From positions 558,001 through 622,000 of the forward strand of contig OZ251247.1 in assembly GCA_965240325.2 (NCBI GenBank): a DNA stretch of 64,000 nt, written 5' to 3'. Made by a program: the position numbers and the translations under genes. The notes under the pieces are model-generated. The model was not told the origin of the DNA and did not search any database. It was given only the letters and a program-made list of their open reading frames with translations. Source of the stretch: Rebecca billardiae RCC1528 (lineage: Eukaryota > Haptophyta). Positions 19,901 through 29,599 of this stretch are shown piece by piece. Every line of letters starts with the position of its first letter. Within the stretch, counting starts at the first letter, position 1.

Positions 19901-21031
19901 GGTACGGACCCCGGCCGCTGCGGCGAGAGCGAGCGCGCGCGCGCGCGCCGCCGCGGCCGCTGACGCGCACGCGCCCGCACACGCGCCCCCACGCCCGCAG
20001 GCAAGGCGCAGAAGATCGTCGTCACGCCGGAGAAGGGCCGGCTTTCAGACTCGGACATCGAGCGCATGGTCCGGGAGGCGGAGGAGTACGCCGAGCAGGA
20101 CAAGTGCGCGCTGCTGCGCACCCTGCCCTGCGCGCGGGTGCACGCGTAGGGTTGCGGGTTTTAGGGTTTTAGGGTAGGGTTAGGGTTAGGGTTAGGCGTA
20201 GGGCGGTTTACCCCAAAGCCTGGCCCTGGCCATGGCCCGTGTGGCGACGGGCCGCTCGCCGCGGTGCCCACCGACCGCCGTGTGCCGGCGGCTTCGCCCC
20301 GGCAGGCCGTGCGTGCCCGGGCCGCGCCACCGCACCGCGCGCGGCTGCCGCGCCCGGCCGGCCGCGACCGCGCTCAACCGACACGCCCCCCCCCCCCCCG
20401 GGTGCCCCCCTCGCCCGCCGCCGCGGCACGCAGGGACAACGTGGCGCGGGTGGAGGCGCGCAACGGGCTCGAGGCGTACTGCTACAACCTGAAGAGCACC
20501 GCGCTCACCGGCGCGATGGCGGAGAAGCTCGAGCCATCGGACAAGGAGGAGCTCACGGTGCGGCGCGCCCACTGCGGCACCGCGCGCCCACTGCGGCACC
20601 GCGCGCGCCCGCGCCGGCACAACTGCGCGCGCGTCCACGGTGGCGCACCGCGCGAACACGCCGCTGTCGTGCACACCCCAACCCCGCGCCTGCACTCGCC
20701 ACGCTGCGCATCTCGCTCACTCGCAATCCCCCGCAACCCCCCTCGATCCCAATCTCGCGCAATCTCGCGCGCTGCGCAGGGCGCGGTGGAGGGCGCGCTC
20801 AAGTGGCTCGAGTCCGAGGCGGACGCGTCCACGCCCGCCGAGACGTACGGCGAGAAGCAGAAGGAGGTCGAGGCGGTCGCGGCGCCCATCATGCAGAAGG
20901 TGTACGCACAGACCGGCCCCGGCGGCGCGGGCGCTGCGGGCGGCGCAGCAGGGCCCTCGGTGGACGACGCCGACGGCGGCGGCAGCGCTGACGACGACGA
21001 CAGCCAGCCGCAGGTCGAGGAGATCGACTGA
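15523..21031 (+). CDS. Hsp70 chaperone, cytosolic type with secretory/plastid-like N-terminal leader, 11 exons
   Basis: Exons: 15523-16170, 16357-16611, 16779-17346, 17495-17605, 18160-18281, 18626-18682, 19320-19413, 19595-19858, 20001-20103, 20434-20557 and 20780-21031. Together they give 865 residues in one consistent frame. Hsp70 signatures: GIDLGTTYS (~202), [12 protein letters not shown] (~377), [13 protein letters not shown] (~409), [11 protein letters not shown] (~547), [17 protein letters not shown] (~600), then the substrate domain and lid. The end is VEEID, a variant of the EEVD tail of nucleocytosolic Hsp70s, not HDEL. The first ~197 residues are extra: a signal-peptide-like hydrophobic start ([16 protein letters not shown]) and an Ala/Arg/Ser leader with LRGG repeats. 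Signal peptide, leader and cytosolic-type tail suggest the periplastidal compartment; an ER or secreted form is the alternative. All ten introns are GTGCG...AG. Exon borders are read from family conservation. Confidence 0.88.
16248..16278 (+). repeat. Telomere-like CCCTAA tract in Hsp70 intron 1
   Basis: About four CCCTAA units lie 80 bp before the intron 1 acceptor. The sense-strand orientation offers repeated CTAAC, which resembles a branch-point sequence. Confidence 0.85.
17777..18013 (+). repeat. 237-bp intronic element, copy 1 (Hsp70 intron 4)
   Basis: Bases 17777-18013 match 18901-19137 over the full 237 bp with only about three substitutions and no gaps. The match starts at CGGGTGGCGG and ends at CACACCCAC. 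The element begins close to a GTGCGCG string like the donors of this gene. Introns 4 and 6, which hold the copies, are the longest of the gene (554 and 637 bp). An introner-like or other small mobile unit is likely. No clear target duplication is visible. Confidence 0.8.
18288..18370 (+). repeat. 20-bp tandem repeat in Hsp70 intron 5
   Basis: Four units of a 20-bp motif (GGCACCGGCGCGCCCACTGC) directly follow the donor. The GCGCCCACTGCGGCACC core recurs once in intron 6 (about 18764), in changed form in intron 8 (about 19888), and twice in intron 10 (about 20566-20600), but not in the exons. Confidence 0.75.
18901..19137 (+). repeat. 237-bp intronic element, copy 2 (Hsp70 intron 6)
   Basis: Second copy of the element at 17777-18013, same orientation, about 99 percent identical by eye. 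The flanks are unrelated to those of copy 1, so the copies moved as a unit rather than by duplication of a whole intron. Confidence 0.8.
20150..20202 (+). repeat. Telomere-like TTAGGG tract in Hsp70 intron 9
   Basis: Degenerate to perfect TTAGGG units (GGGTTTTAGGGTTTTAGGG, then GGGTTAGGGTTAGGG) just after the donor at 20104. The orientation is opposite to the other intronic tracts in the window. Confidence 0.85.
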
Positions 21032-21405
21032 TGCGCAGCAGTATATAGGGTAGTGGCATCAGTATAGTGCTGCTCAGACGTAGTCCGGGCATCCGAGTCA
21101 TCATATAACGGTACTGCGCGCGAGTGAGTATATAGCAGCATCAGTGATATTCAGATATGACTCCGCCGATATCGTAGTGCGCCGGATGATGATCGACGAG
21201 CAGTAGCAGTGACTGCTACTACTGCTAGTGCCGGGTCATGCTGCCGGCCGCACGACGCCGGCGGGCGCTTAGCAGCTCTCCGCTGGATGCGGCGCCATGC
21301 AGCATGACCGCCGGACGCGAGTCGCCAGCCAGTCCGCGGGTGCCGACTGACGATCAAGTAGAGTGCGCTGGCCAAGAGGACTGTAAGTGTAAGCAGCGCA
21401 GCAGT
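21032..21405. other. Hsp70 3' flank, no gene seen
   Basis: Relatively AT-rich sequence with many short TA steps and GTAGTAG-type runs. I see no conserved frame or RNA gene. Confidence 0.6.
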
Positions 21406-21994
<589 letters not shown>

Positions 21995-23115
21995 ATCATA
22001 TATATATATATATATTATAAGCCGAGCACGTCAGACACTGGCGCGGCGGCGCGCTGGCCGCGTTATAGTGCTGACGCGCACGGTAGTCCTCGTTGCGTAG
22101 TAGTACGAATATAGTAGCAGCAGCTATAATCGCGTAGTATAGCCGTCCGCCTTAGACGAAGAATTACTGAGGCTGAGTTCGATGATTTGACTACGATGCT
22201 GGCTGATCAGACTGCCGCCGCCGCGCACTGACGCGACGCGGTGGTCAGATGCTGACAACGCAGTCGCCATCTGCAGACTGGCGCTGGCTGCGCACATGCT
22301 ACACAGCAGCGCAGTGGCCGACGAAGTACGATGCTGCTGCATCACTGCTCACTGCCGAGCGGCTGCCAGCCAACAGCCGAGTAGTGCCCTGTCCCCGGAT
22401 CGCCGCCCGCTCCGTCACACGCGCCTAATTACGGTGGCGTGCGCTGTCGCCCGAGCACAGAAGCAGTCGTGGCATGACTGCGCAGCAGTGCGCGCCATTG
22501 ATACTCTGATGCTGTACTGCACGCTACCGCGCAGCGCTGCCGAGATTCGAGCAGTGCGCCGCGCGAGGAAACGACGTTGGGTGACGACCGGCGACAGACC
22601 GGACACGCGACGACGTTTTTGCGCGCGCTCTCAGATGAGGGCTACGCCGACACGGAGCCGAAACTGTCCTGCCCAGCTCCCGCAGAGCGTCTTGCTTTAC
22701 GATGGTCTCACGGCACCGCGGCGCCAACAACGCATCAGCCAACATCACCTCCAACGAGGGCTGCGTGTCTACACGCACGCATCATCTGCGTCGCCACGTC
22801 CAATCGCCAGGCAGTGCCCTCGAGCACCAGCCGTATCGTGCACATGCCGTCTGTGCACGCTCGCCCAAGTCTGAGTCGGCTTCCTGCGCGTCGGGGCCTT
22901 TCTCCCGGTGGCGCGGCGCGGCGCGCGCAGGCACACCCGCTGCAGTCGAGGCAGCCATCGCGGTCAAGGCGATGGGCGGCGGGCCCCAGCAGGCGACCGT
23001 TGGCCGGGTTGCTCAATACAGCCAATACCCCCATACAGTACTGCTTTTACAAGTCGCGCACTGGTCAGTGCTTCCTTGGTGCTCCTCGATACTCGAACGC
23101 CCCTCGCTCAGGCGG
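21995..23115. other. Intergenic region upstream of R9, no gene seen
   Basis: About 1.1 kb. It starts with a short TA run and a GC-rich stretch; the frames that run through it have no family resemblance and the Arg/Ser-rich composition of chance frames. The R9 start is taken at 23116. Confidence 0.5.
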
Positions 23116-24662
23116 ATGGCGCCAACGACACAGCGGTGCGCGGCGCAGCGCGCGACGGCGGCGCGGCTGGCCGACCTGCCGCCCGAGGTTATTGAGCGAA
23201 TCGTCGCGTGGCTACTCACGGCCCGAGACCTCGCCGCGGCCAACGCCACGGCACGCCTCTTCCGCGGCGACCCCGGCGGCCGCTCGCCGGTCGAGCACGC
23301 GCTGCGCGAGCGCGTGCGTGCGCGCGGGCACGCTCGCGCTCTTCCTGCCGCACTGCCGCCTGACGTGTGCAGCTGGACGGCAGAGCTGTTTGCGCGCGAG
23401 CGTGCGCTCGAGCTGGCGTGTGCGCACGCGCTCCAGGTGGCATGCAGCCAAGGCACCGGCAGTGGACGCTTCAGCGCGTTTGTGGGTGCGGAGGGCGGGC
23501 TGCACACGTGCGGCGAGGAGGAGGAGCCGGCGGATGCTGAGGAGGAGACCGAGGAGGAAGGTGCGGAGGAGGAGAATTTGCGCGAGTACCGCGGTACGCC
23601 TGCGATCAGCCATCCGGGCGGCGCGGCGGTGCTCGTGCCGACGCGCGTCGCCTCGCTCAGCGCAGTGCGCGTGGTCGCGGTGGCGGCTGGCGCGGCCCAC
23701 CTGCTCGCGCTGAGCGACGCCGGCGCCGTGTACGGCTGCGGTGACAACGTCTTCGGCCGGCGCATGCCGGGGGGCGTTGGGACCCGCCGCACTTTCTCCA
23801 AGATCCACCCGCTGGCGAGCGAGCTTGTCGTATGCATTATTGCTGCGGGCGGCGACCGCAGTGTTGCGCTCACCGCAGCGGGCGCCGCGTACAGCTGGGG
23901 CGACAACTTCAACGGCGAGCTGGGCCACGGCGACAGAAAGGAGCGGTGGGTGCCGAGGCGCATTGGGATGCCGGATGGCGTGCGCGTGTGTGGCGTGGCC
24001 GCGGGGATTTGGCACACGCTGCTCCTGACGACGCACAAGGCGCCGTCTACTCGTTTGGCGATGGCTACTACGGCCGGCTCGGCCACGGCGACGAGCAGCG
24101 TCACCGCACGCCGAGGCGCATCAAGGCGCTCGCTGGCGTGCGCGCCGTGCACGTGAGCGCTGGATGGGCGCACAGCCTGGTGGTGGGCGCAGCAGGCGGG
24201 GTGCACTCATTCGGGTATGGGCGCCATGGCCAGCTCGGGCACGGTGATTATGTCACCCAGCTGGTGCCCAAGCGCATTGCTGCCCTCGCAGGCGTGCGCG
24301 CAGTGCGCGCCAGCTGCGGCGGTTCGTGCAGCGCGGTGCTGGGCGCGGACGGCAGTGTGCGCACGTTTGGGCTCTCCACCGACCGCAATCTGCTTCTCTG
24401 TGCCGCCGGCCCGCGGATGCTGCCCACGCCCACGCTACTGACGGCGCTGGAGCCCTCCGCGCGTGTGGCAAGCTGCTCGCTTTCTTGGTACCACGCGCTG
24501 TACGTGACCGCTGACGGCGGCGTGCACACGTGCGGCATGCGCTCGGCTGCGCTCGGCCTCGGCGTGAGCGCTGCGGACGGGGCTAGGCGTTTCAACTCGC
24601 TCACGTGCATCGAGCAGCTGCCGCCTGTGTGCGCGGGGCGCTGGTATGACGGCGCGCGCTGA
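23116..24662 (+). pseudogene. F-box/RCC1-family gene R9 with a frameshift
   Basis: Starts at ATG 23116 (MAPTTQRCAAQ); F-box LADLPPEVIERIVAWLLTARD at about 15-50. An acidic insert (EEEEPADAEEETEEEG) follows blade 1. The propeller frame is intact to about 24036 (HTLLLTTH), then shifts by one base: the next frame continues with QGAVYSFGDGYYGRLGHGD and runs through the remaining blades to TGA 24660-24662. In the first frame translation would stop at 24156. One missing base explains it, so this is either a young pseudogene or a sequencing error. The 5' half is divergent from the R1-R8 group. Confidence 0.8.
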
Positions 24663-24772
24663 TCTCGTTGTTCGAGCTCGGCAGCTGCGCCTAGGTGCGG
24701 TCGGGAACACAGTTCATGACATGAGTGCTGGCATGCATTGACGATGCTGCTACTGTACTGTCGTAAATTCTT

Positions 24773-25235
24773 TGGGGCGATGGCCGACGCGACGGGAGTG
24801 GTGGGTTTGGCAGTCCGCGGCGGTTATCGCGTTATGACTGCCGCGTCGCTGCTCCGCCGCCGCCCGTGCCCCTCCCCGCTAGGTGGGCGTATACCTGGCC
24901 GGACGCGGGCTCGGCGCTCGCAGCGGCATCGCCGGAGTGACCGCACGGTGACGAGATGTGAGTCGGAAGCAGCTCGCCTTTGCGGCGCGGGTACCAAGCG
25001 GAAAGTGAGCGTACCTGCAGGCGGGCCGACCCTCGGCGTGACAGGCGCACCTTCGGGGCCGGTCAGGGCAGCCCACGTCGTGCAGCCGACCGCTTCCGCC
25101 GCGACTGCCCCCCGGCGCACCCTGCCCCGGCCGACGCCTGAGCACAGCGGCCCCGCCCGGGCCCGGGGCCCCCGGGCGGCAGGCCGCGGCGGCGCCGGCA
25201 CACTCACGGACAGCCAGCGGCGCTCCTCCGCCTCC
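24773..25235 (+). repeat. A1 repeat of element A
   Basis: 463 bp, from TGGGGCGATGGCC to CTCCTCCGCCTCC. Same sequence as A2 (28882-29344). Contains a strong GC hairpin (GCCCGGGCCCGGGGCCCCCG region). Confidence 0.9.
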
Positions 25236-26667
25236 TTCGCTCCCCGTTCCTCGTTGTCCCCCCCTGGCGTGGTGCGCGTGCATCACGCTCGAACTCTCAC
25301 GATGCTGCTTCGGCGTCCTTCTGCGGCGGCATCCGACGGTCGTGCGCACTGCGAGGCGGAGCGCGAGGTGCTGGGCACTGCCGTCCGTCGTGCTCCCTCC
25401 TCCCCATGGCCCACTGCTTTACTCGAGGGGAACGCTCAGCGCCTTCTGCTTCTCTCATCCGCTCGTGCGCGACCACGCTTGTGCTGGGTGTCCTTCTGAG
25501 GCGTCCGGTGGCCGGGCGCACATCGGGGGCGCACATCGGGGTGGTAAGTGAGGTGCCGGTGCGCTGCCGTCCGTCGTGCGCGCTCCTCGCTCATCTCCAC
25601 CTGCTTCGCTCGAGCGTGGGCGCGCTCGGCGCTGTCTGCCTCGCTCGCGCGCGAGCGCATTTTGGCGCTGGACGAGACTCGTGCGCATCCATGCTGCTTC
25701 TGCGTCCATCGGCAGCGTCCGGCGGCTGGGCGCACGGCGGGGCGGCGCCAGCGGGCGTGTGTCGGGCACGCTCCACGCTCCTCACCAGCTGCTGCGCGCT
25801 CGCGGGGGCGCGCTCAACAACACGCTCCTCACCAGCTGCTGCGCGCTTGCGGGGGCGCGCTCAACAACACCTTCTGCCCTTCGTCCGAGCTGGAGCGCAT
25901 GTCGGCGGCGCGGGCAGTGAGCGCACACATGCTGCTTCGGAACGTCGGGGTGGTAAGCGAGGTGCCGGTGCGCTGCCGTCCGTCGGGCGCGCTCCTCGCT
26001 CATCTCCACCTGCTTCGCTCGAGCGTGGGCGCGCTCGGCGCTGTCTACCTCGCTCGCGCGCGAGCGCATTTTGGCGCTGGACGAGACTCGTGCGCATCCA
26101 TGCTGCTTCTGCGTCCATCGGCAGCGTCCGGCGGCTGGGCGCACGGCGGGGCGGCGCCAGCGGGCGTGTGTCGGGCACGCTCCACGCTCCTCACCAGCTG
26201 CTGCGCGCTCGAGGGGGTGCGCTCAACAACACGCTCCTCACCAGCTGCTGCGCGCTCGCGGGGGCGCGCTCAACAACACCTTCTGCCCTTCGTCCGAGCT
26301 GGAGCGCATGTCGGCGGCGCGGGCAGTGAGCGCACACATGCTACTTCGGCGTCCCGTTCTCGGCCATCTGTTGGGCGGCCGGCGGGGCGGCGCGTGAGGT
26401 GTCGTTGCGCTGTCGTCCGTCGGGCACACTCGTCGCTCATCACCTTCTACTTCGCTTGAGCGGAACCGCGCGCTTCATCACCTTCGATCTGCCCCCCGCT
26501 CGAGCGAGCGCGCTTCTTCGGCGCGGGCCCCTCGGGGCGCAACAGCGGAGCCGCGCGCGCTCCGCGTGTTCGCGCTCGCCGCACGCCGCTGCCGCGCTGC
26601 AAGCACGCCGCCGCCACTCGCCGCCGCACGACTCACCCTTCTCTACAGCTCGCCGTCGCTCACTCGC

Positions 26668-26765
26668 GCGTCTATCTGTCTATCTATCTGTCTATCTATC
26701 TGTCTATCTGTCTATCTGTCTATCTGTCTATCTGTCTATCTGTCTATCTGTCTATCTGTCTATCC
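26668..26765 (+). repeat. CTAT/CTGT microsatellite inside element A
   Basis: About 12 alternating TCTATCTG units. Element C has a shorter version on the other strand (about 41936-42003). Confidence 0.9.
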
Positions 26766-26816
26766 CTCGCGCGCGCGCCGATCATCATGCGCCGATCATC
26801 GTGTGCGCACCCTATC

Positions 26817-27320
26817 TTCTCCGCGCGTCACTTGCGCCTATCTCATCTCCGCGCGTTACGTGCGCCTACTATCTACTTCTCCGCGCGTTACTTGCGCCTG
26901 TCTCCGCGCGTCACTTGCGCCTATCTACTTCTCCGCGCGTTACTTGCGCCTACTATATCTACTTCCCCACGCGTTTCTTGCGCCTGTCTCCGCGCGTCAC
27001 TTGTGCCTATACCTCCTCCGCGCGTTACTTGCGCCTATACTATCTACTTCTCCGCGCGTTACTTGCGCCTGTCTCCGCGCGTTACTTGCGCCTACTATAT
27101 CTTCTCCGCGCGTTTACTTGCGCCTATCTTCTCCGCGCGTTACTTGCGCCTGCTATGTCTCCGCGCGTTACTTGCGCCTACTATATCTTCTCCGCGCGTT
27201 ACTTGCGCCTATCTTCTCCGCGCGTTACTTGCGCCTATCTCCTCCGCGCGTTACTTGCGCCTATGTCCTCCGCGCCTATCGTCTCCGCGCGCATCTTCTC
27301 CGCGCGTCACTCGCACCTGT
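26817..27320 (+). repeat. Degenerate satellite inside element A
   Basis: Repeats of a 20-40 bp unit built on TCCGCGCGTTACTTGCGCCTA with variable linkers (TCTTC, CTATATC, TGTC). The reverse complement fills 41220-41880 of element C with more units, and a related TCACATGCGCCTAAC form fills 34120-34610 of element B. Confidence 0.85.
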
Positions 27321-28761
27321 CTTCTCATGCGCGCGCGCCGATCATCATCATGTGCGCGCGCCGATCATCACTTCGTGCTCAGCGTAACCATCGCATCATC
27401 ATCCGGGTGCCGAGCGTGCCATCATCGCACACACCTTTCGGCGCGCTTACATGGGCGTACGTGGTGTCTGTGGCCGGGGCGTGGGGGACGACGTCGTCGG
27501 CGGGCTGGCGTTGATACCCGCGCGCGCCGATCATCATTCGTGCTCCGCGCAACCATCATCATCATTCGGGTGCCGAGTGCGCCATCCTCGCGCGCACCTT
27601 TCGGCGCGCTTACATGGGTGTACGTGGTGTCTGTGGCCGGGGTGTCGGGGACGACGTTGTCGGCGGGCCGGCGTTGATACCTGCGCCGCGTGGCGGCTCT
27701 GGCGGATGCAGCTCTCGCCGGTCGGCTGCCACTGCAGCGGGGCGCGCGCGCTGCTGGGCGTTTTCGGGCGCGAAAAGCGACGTGGCCCGCTGGCCACCTG
27801 CGGCGCTTTCACCTGGCCTTGGTCTTCCTCGCTCGTCACCTTCTGCGTCGCTCGAGCGCGGACGCGCTCATCATCGTCAATCACCTCCTGTCTATCGCTC
27901 GAACCGCTGCTTTCCGTTCCGTTCCGTTTCTACGCGCGTTCCTTTCCTCACGCCGAGCGTGCCTGGCCCTTCCCGCCACGCGCCACGCGTTCCTCTCCCA
28001 TTCCTGTGCCATCTTCCTCACTCATCACCTCCTGCTTCGCTCGAGCGCTCGAACGTGGTCGCGTTCATCGTCAATCGCCTTGTGCCTCTCGCGCGAGCCG
28101 TTGCGGCGAATTCGTCACGCGCGCGCATGGTCATGCGCGCGCGCCGATCATCGCGTGACGATCATCATGCGCGCGCACCGACCAGCGCCGATCATCATGC
28201 GCGCGCGCCGTCATGCGCGCGCGCCGAGTATCATGCGCCGTTTATCATGCGCGCGCTCCGATCCGCCCGCGCGTGCACCGCTCATCGCGCGTGGTTGACG
28301 ACGTTGTCGGCAAGCCGACGTCGATACCTGCGCCTCATGTCGGCTCGGGTGTGTTCCGCGACGGCTCGGGCGCATGCGCTCTCGCCGGCCGGCGGCGGCG
28401 GCGGCAGTGCGCGCGTGCTGCTGGGCGGTTTCGTCGGGCAAGTGGACGGCGTGGCCTGCGGGTCACCTGCAGCGCTTCGCCTGGCCTGTGCCGGCGCGCG
28501 ACGACGGGCGGGTTACGCCAGTGGTCCTGTGGTCCGCCGGTCGCTGCGGGCTCTCGGCGACCTCTGGCAGGGGCTGAGCGCAGTGAGCGCTGGGGGGGAG
28601 GGGGGGGGCACCCAGTCCGCCGCTCCGCGGCCTCACACCGGCGGCGTGCGGCGTGGTGGTGGGCAGGGCGCTGCGCCTCTGGGGGTCGGGGCCGGGCCTG
28701 GCCTCGGCCGCGCCGGCCGACGCCGGCCACGCCGGCGTGGCGCCTGGCGCTGCGCCTCTTT

Positions 28762-28880
28762 GGGCGGGCGCTGCCTCGCCGCCCTGCCCCCCCCCGTGGC
28801 GACTGGCGGCCCCAGGCAACCCCTGCATCCGCCTATCGTAAACACCGGATCGCCAGAAGGAGCGCGACGCGCGCGCGGTT
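28762..28880 (+). repeat. B1 repeat of element A
   Basis: 119 bp, from GGGCGGGCGCTGCC to GCGCGCGCGGTT; identical by eye to B2 at 29428-29546. A single A separates it from A2. Confidence 0.9.
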
Positions 28881-28881
28881 A

Positions 28882-29344
28882 TGGGGCGATGGCCGACGCG
28901 ACGGGAGTGGTGGGTTTGGCAGTCCGCGGCGGTTATCGCGTTATGACTGCCGCGTCGCTGCTCCGCCGCCGCCCGTGCCCCTCCCCGCTAGGTGGGCGTA
29001 TACCTGGCCGGACGCGGGCTCGGCGCTCGCAGCGGCATCGCCGGAGTGACCGCACGGTGACGAGATGTGAGTCGGAAGCAGCTCGCCTTTGCGGCGCGGG
29101 TACCAAGCGGAAAGTGAGCGTACCTGCAGGCGGGCCGACCCTCGGCGTGACAGGCGCACCTTCGGGGCCGGTCAGGGCAGCCCACGTCGTGCAGCCGACC
29201 GCTTCCGCCGCGACTGCCCCCCGGCGCACCCTGCCCCGGCCGACGCCTGAGCACAGCGGCCCCGCCCGGGCCCGGGGCCCCCGGGCGGCAGGCCGCGGCG
29301 GCGCCGGCACACTCACGGACAGCCAGCGGCGCTCCTCCGCCTCC
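28882..29344 (+). repeat. A2 repeat of element A
   Basis: 463 bp copy of A1. It shares with A1 the element-A bases CCGCACGG, CCTTCGGG and ATACCTGG, where both repeats of element B have CCGGACGG, CCTCCGGG and ATACCCGG. Confidence 0.9.
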
Positions 29345-29427
29345 CGCCCGCCCTCCCTGGCGTGGGATCGCCGCGCTGGGGTGGGTGCGGCTTGAGTCAG
29401 CGTCCACGGGGGGGGCGATGTGCTGCC

Positions 29428-29546
29428 GGGCGGGCGCTGCCTCGCCGCCCTGCCCCCCCCCGTGGCGACTGGCGGCCCCAGGCAACCCCTGCATCCGCCT
29501 ATCGTAAACACCGGATCGCCAGAAGGAGCGCGACGCGCGCGCGGTT
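29428..29546 (+). repeat. B2 repeat of element A (3' terminus)
   Basis: 119 bp copy of B1, separated from A2 by an 83-bp spacer that is also present in elements B and C. Confidence 0.9.
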
Positions 29547-29599
29547 CCGCAGTCTGAAGCGAAGCAGCGGTGTCTCCGGGGCGGTCGATCGCTCTGGGG

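Larger units (their letters stand above)
24773..29546 (+). mobile_element. Split-direct-repeat retroelement A (DIRS/PAT/Ngaro-like layout, non-autonomous)
   Basis: Order: A1 24773-25235, internal 25236-28761, B1 28762-28880, A2 28882-29344, spacer 29345-29427, B2 29428-29546. A1 and A2 are 463 bp, B1 and B2 119 bp. Element begins TGGGGCGATGG after a TT, ends GCGCGCGGTT, and has no evident target duplication. A1-internal-B1-A2-B2 is the known arrangement of PAT/Ngaro-type tyrosine-recombinase retrotransposons. No reverse transcriptase, RNase H or recombinase motifs were found in the internal part, which is made of degenerate satellites, a CTAT/CTGT microsatellite and an internal duplication (25541-25947 repeated at 25948-26349) absent from element C. 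It ends 53 bp before the R10 start. Confidence 0.75.

Noticed and set aside
26817-27320. Repeat-spacer pattern resembling a CRISPR array
   Set aside because: Units are degenerate, linkers are short and similar, the context is eukaryotic, and no cas genes are present.
24773-29344. Element A as a simple LTR retrotransposon with 463-bp LTRs
   Set aside because: All three copies continue beyond the second A repeat with the same spacer and a B2 copy, and a B1 copy precedes A2. Ends are TG...CC and no target duplication is seen.
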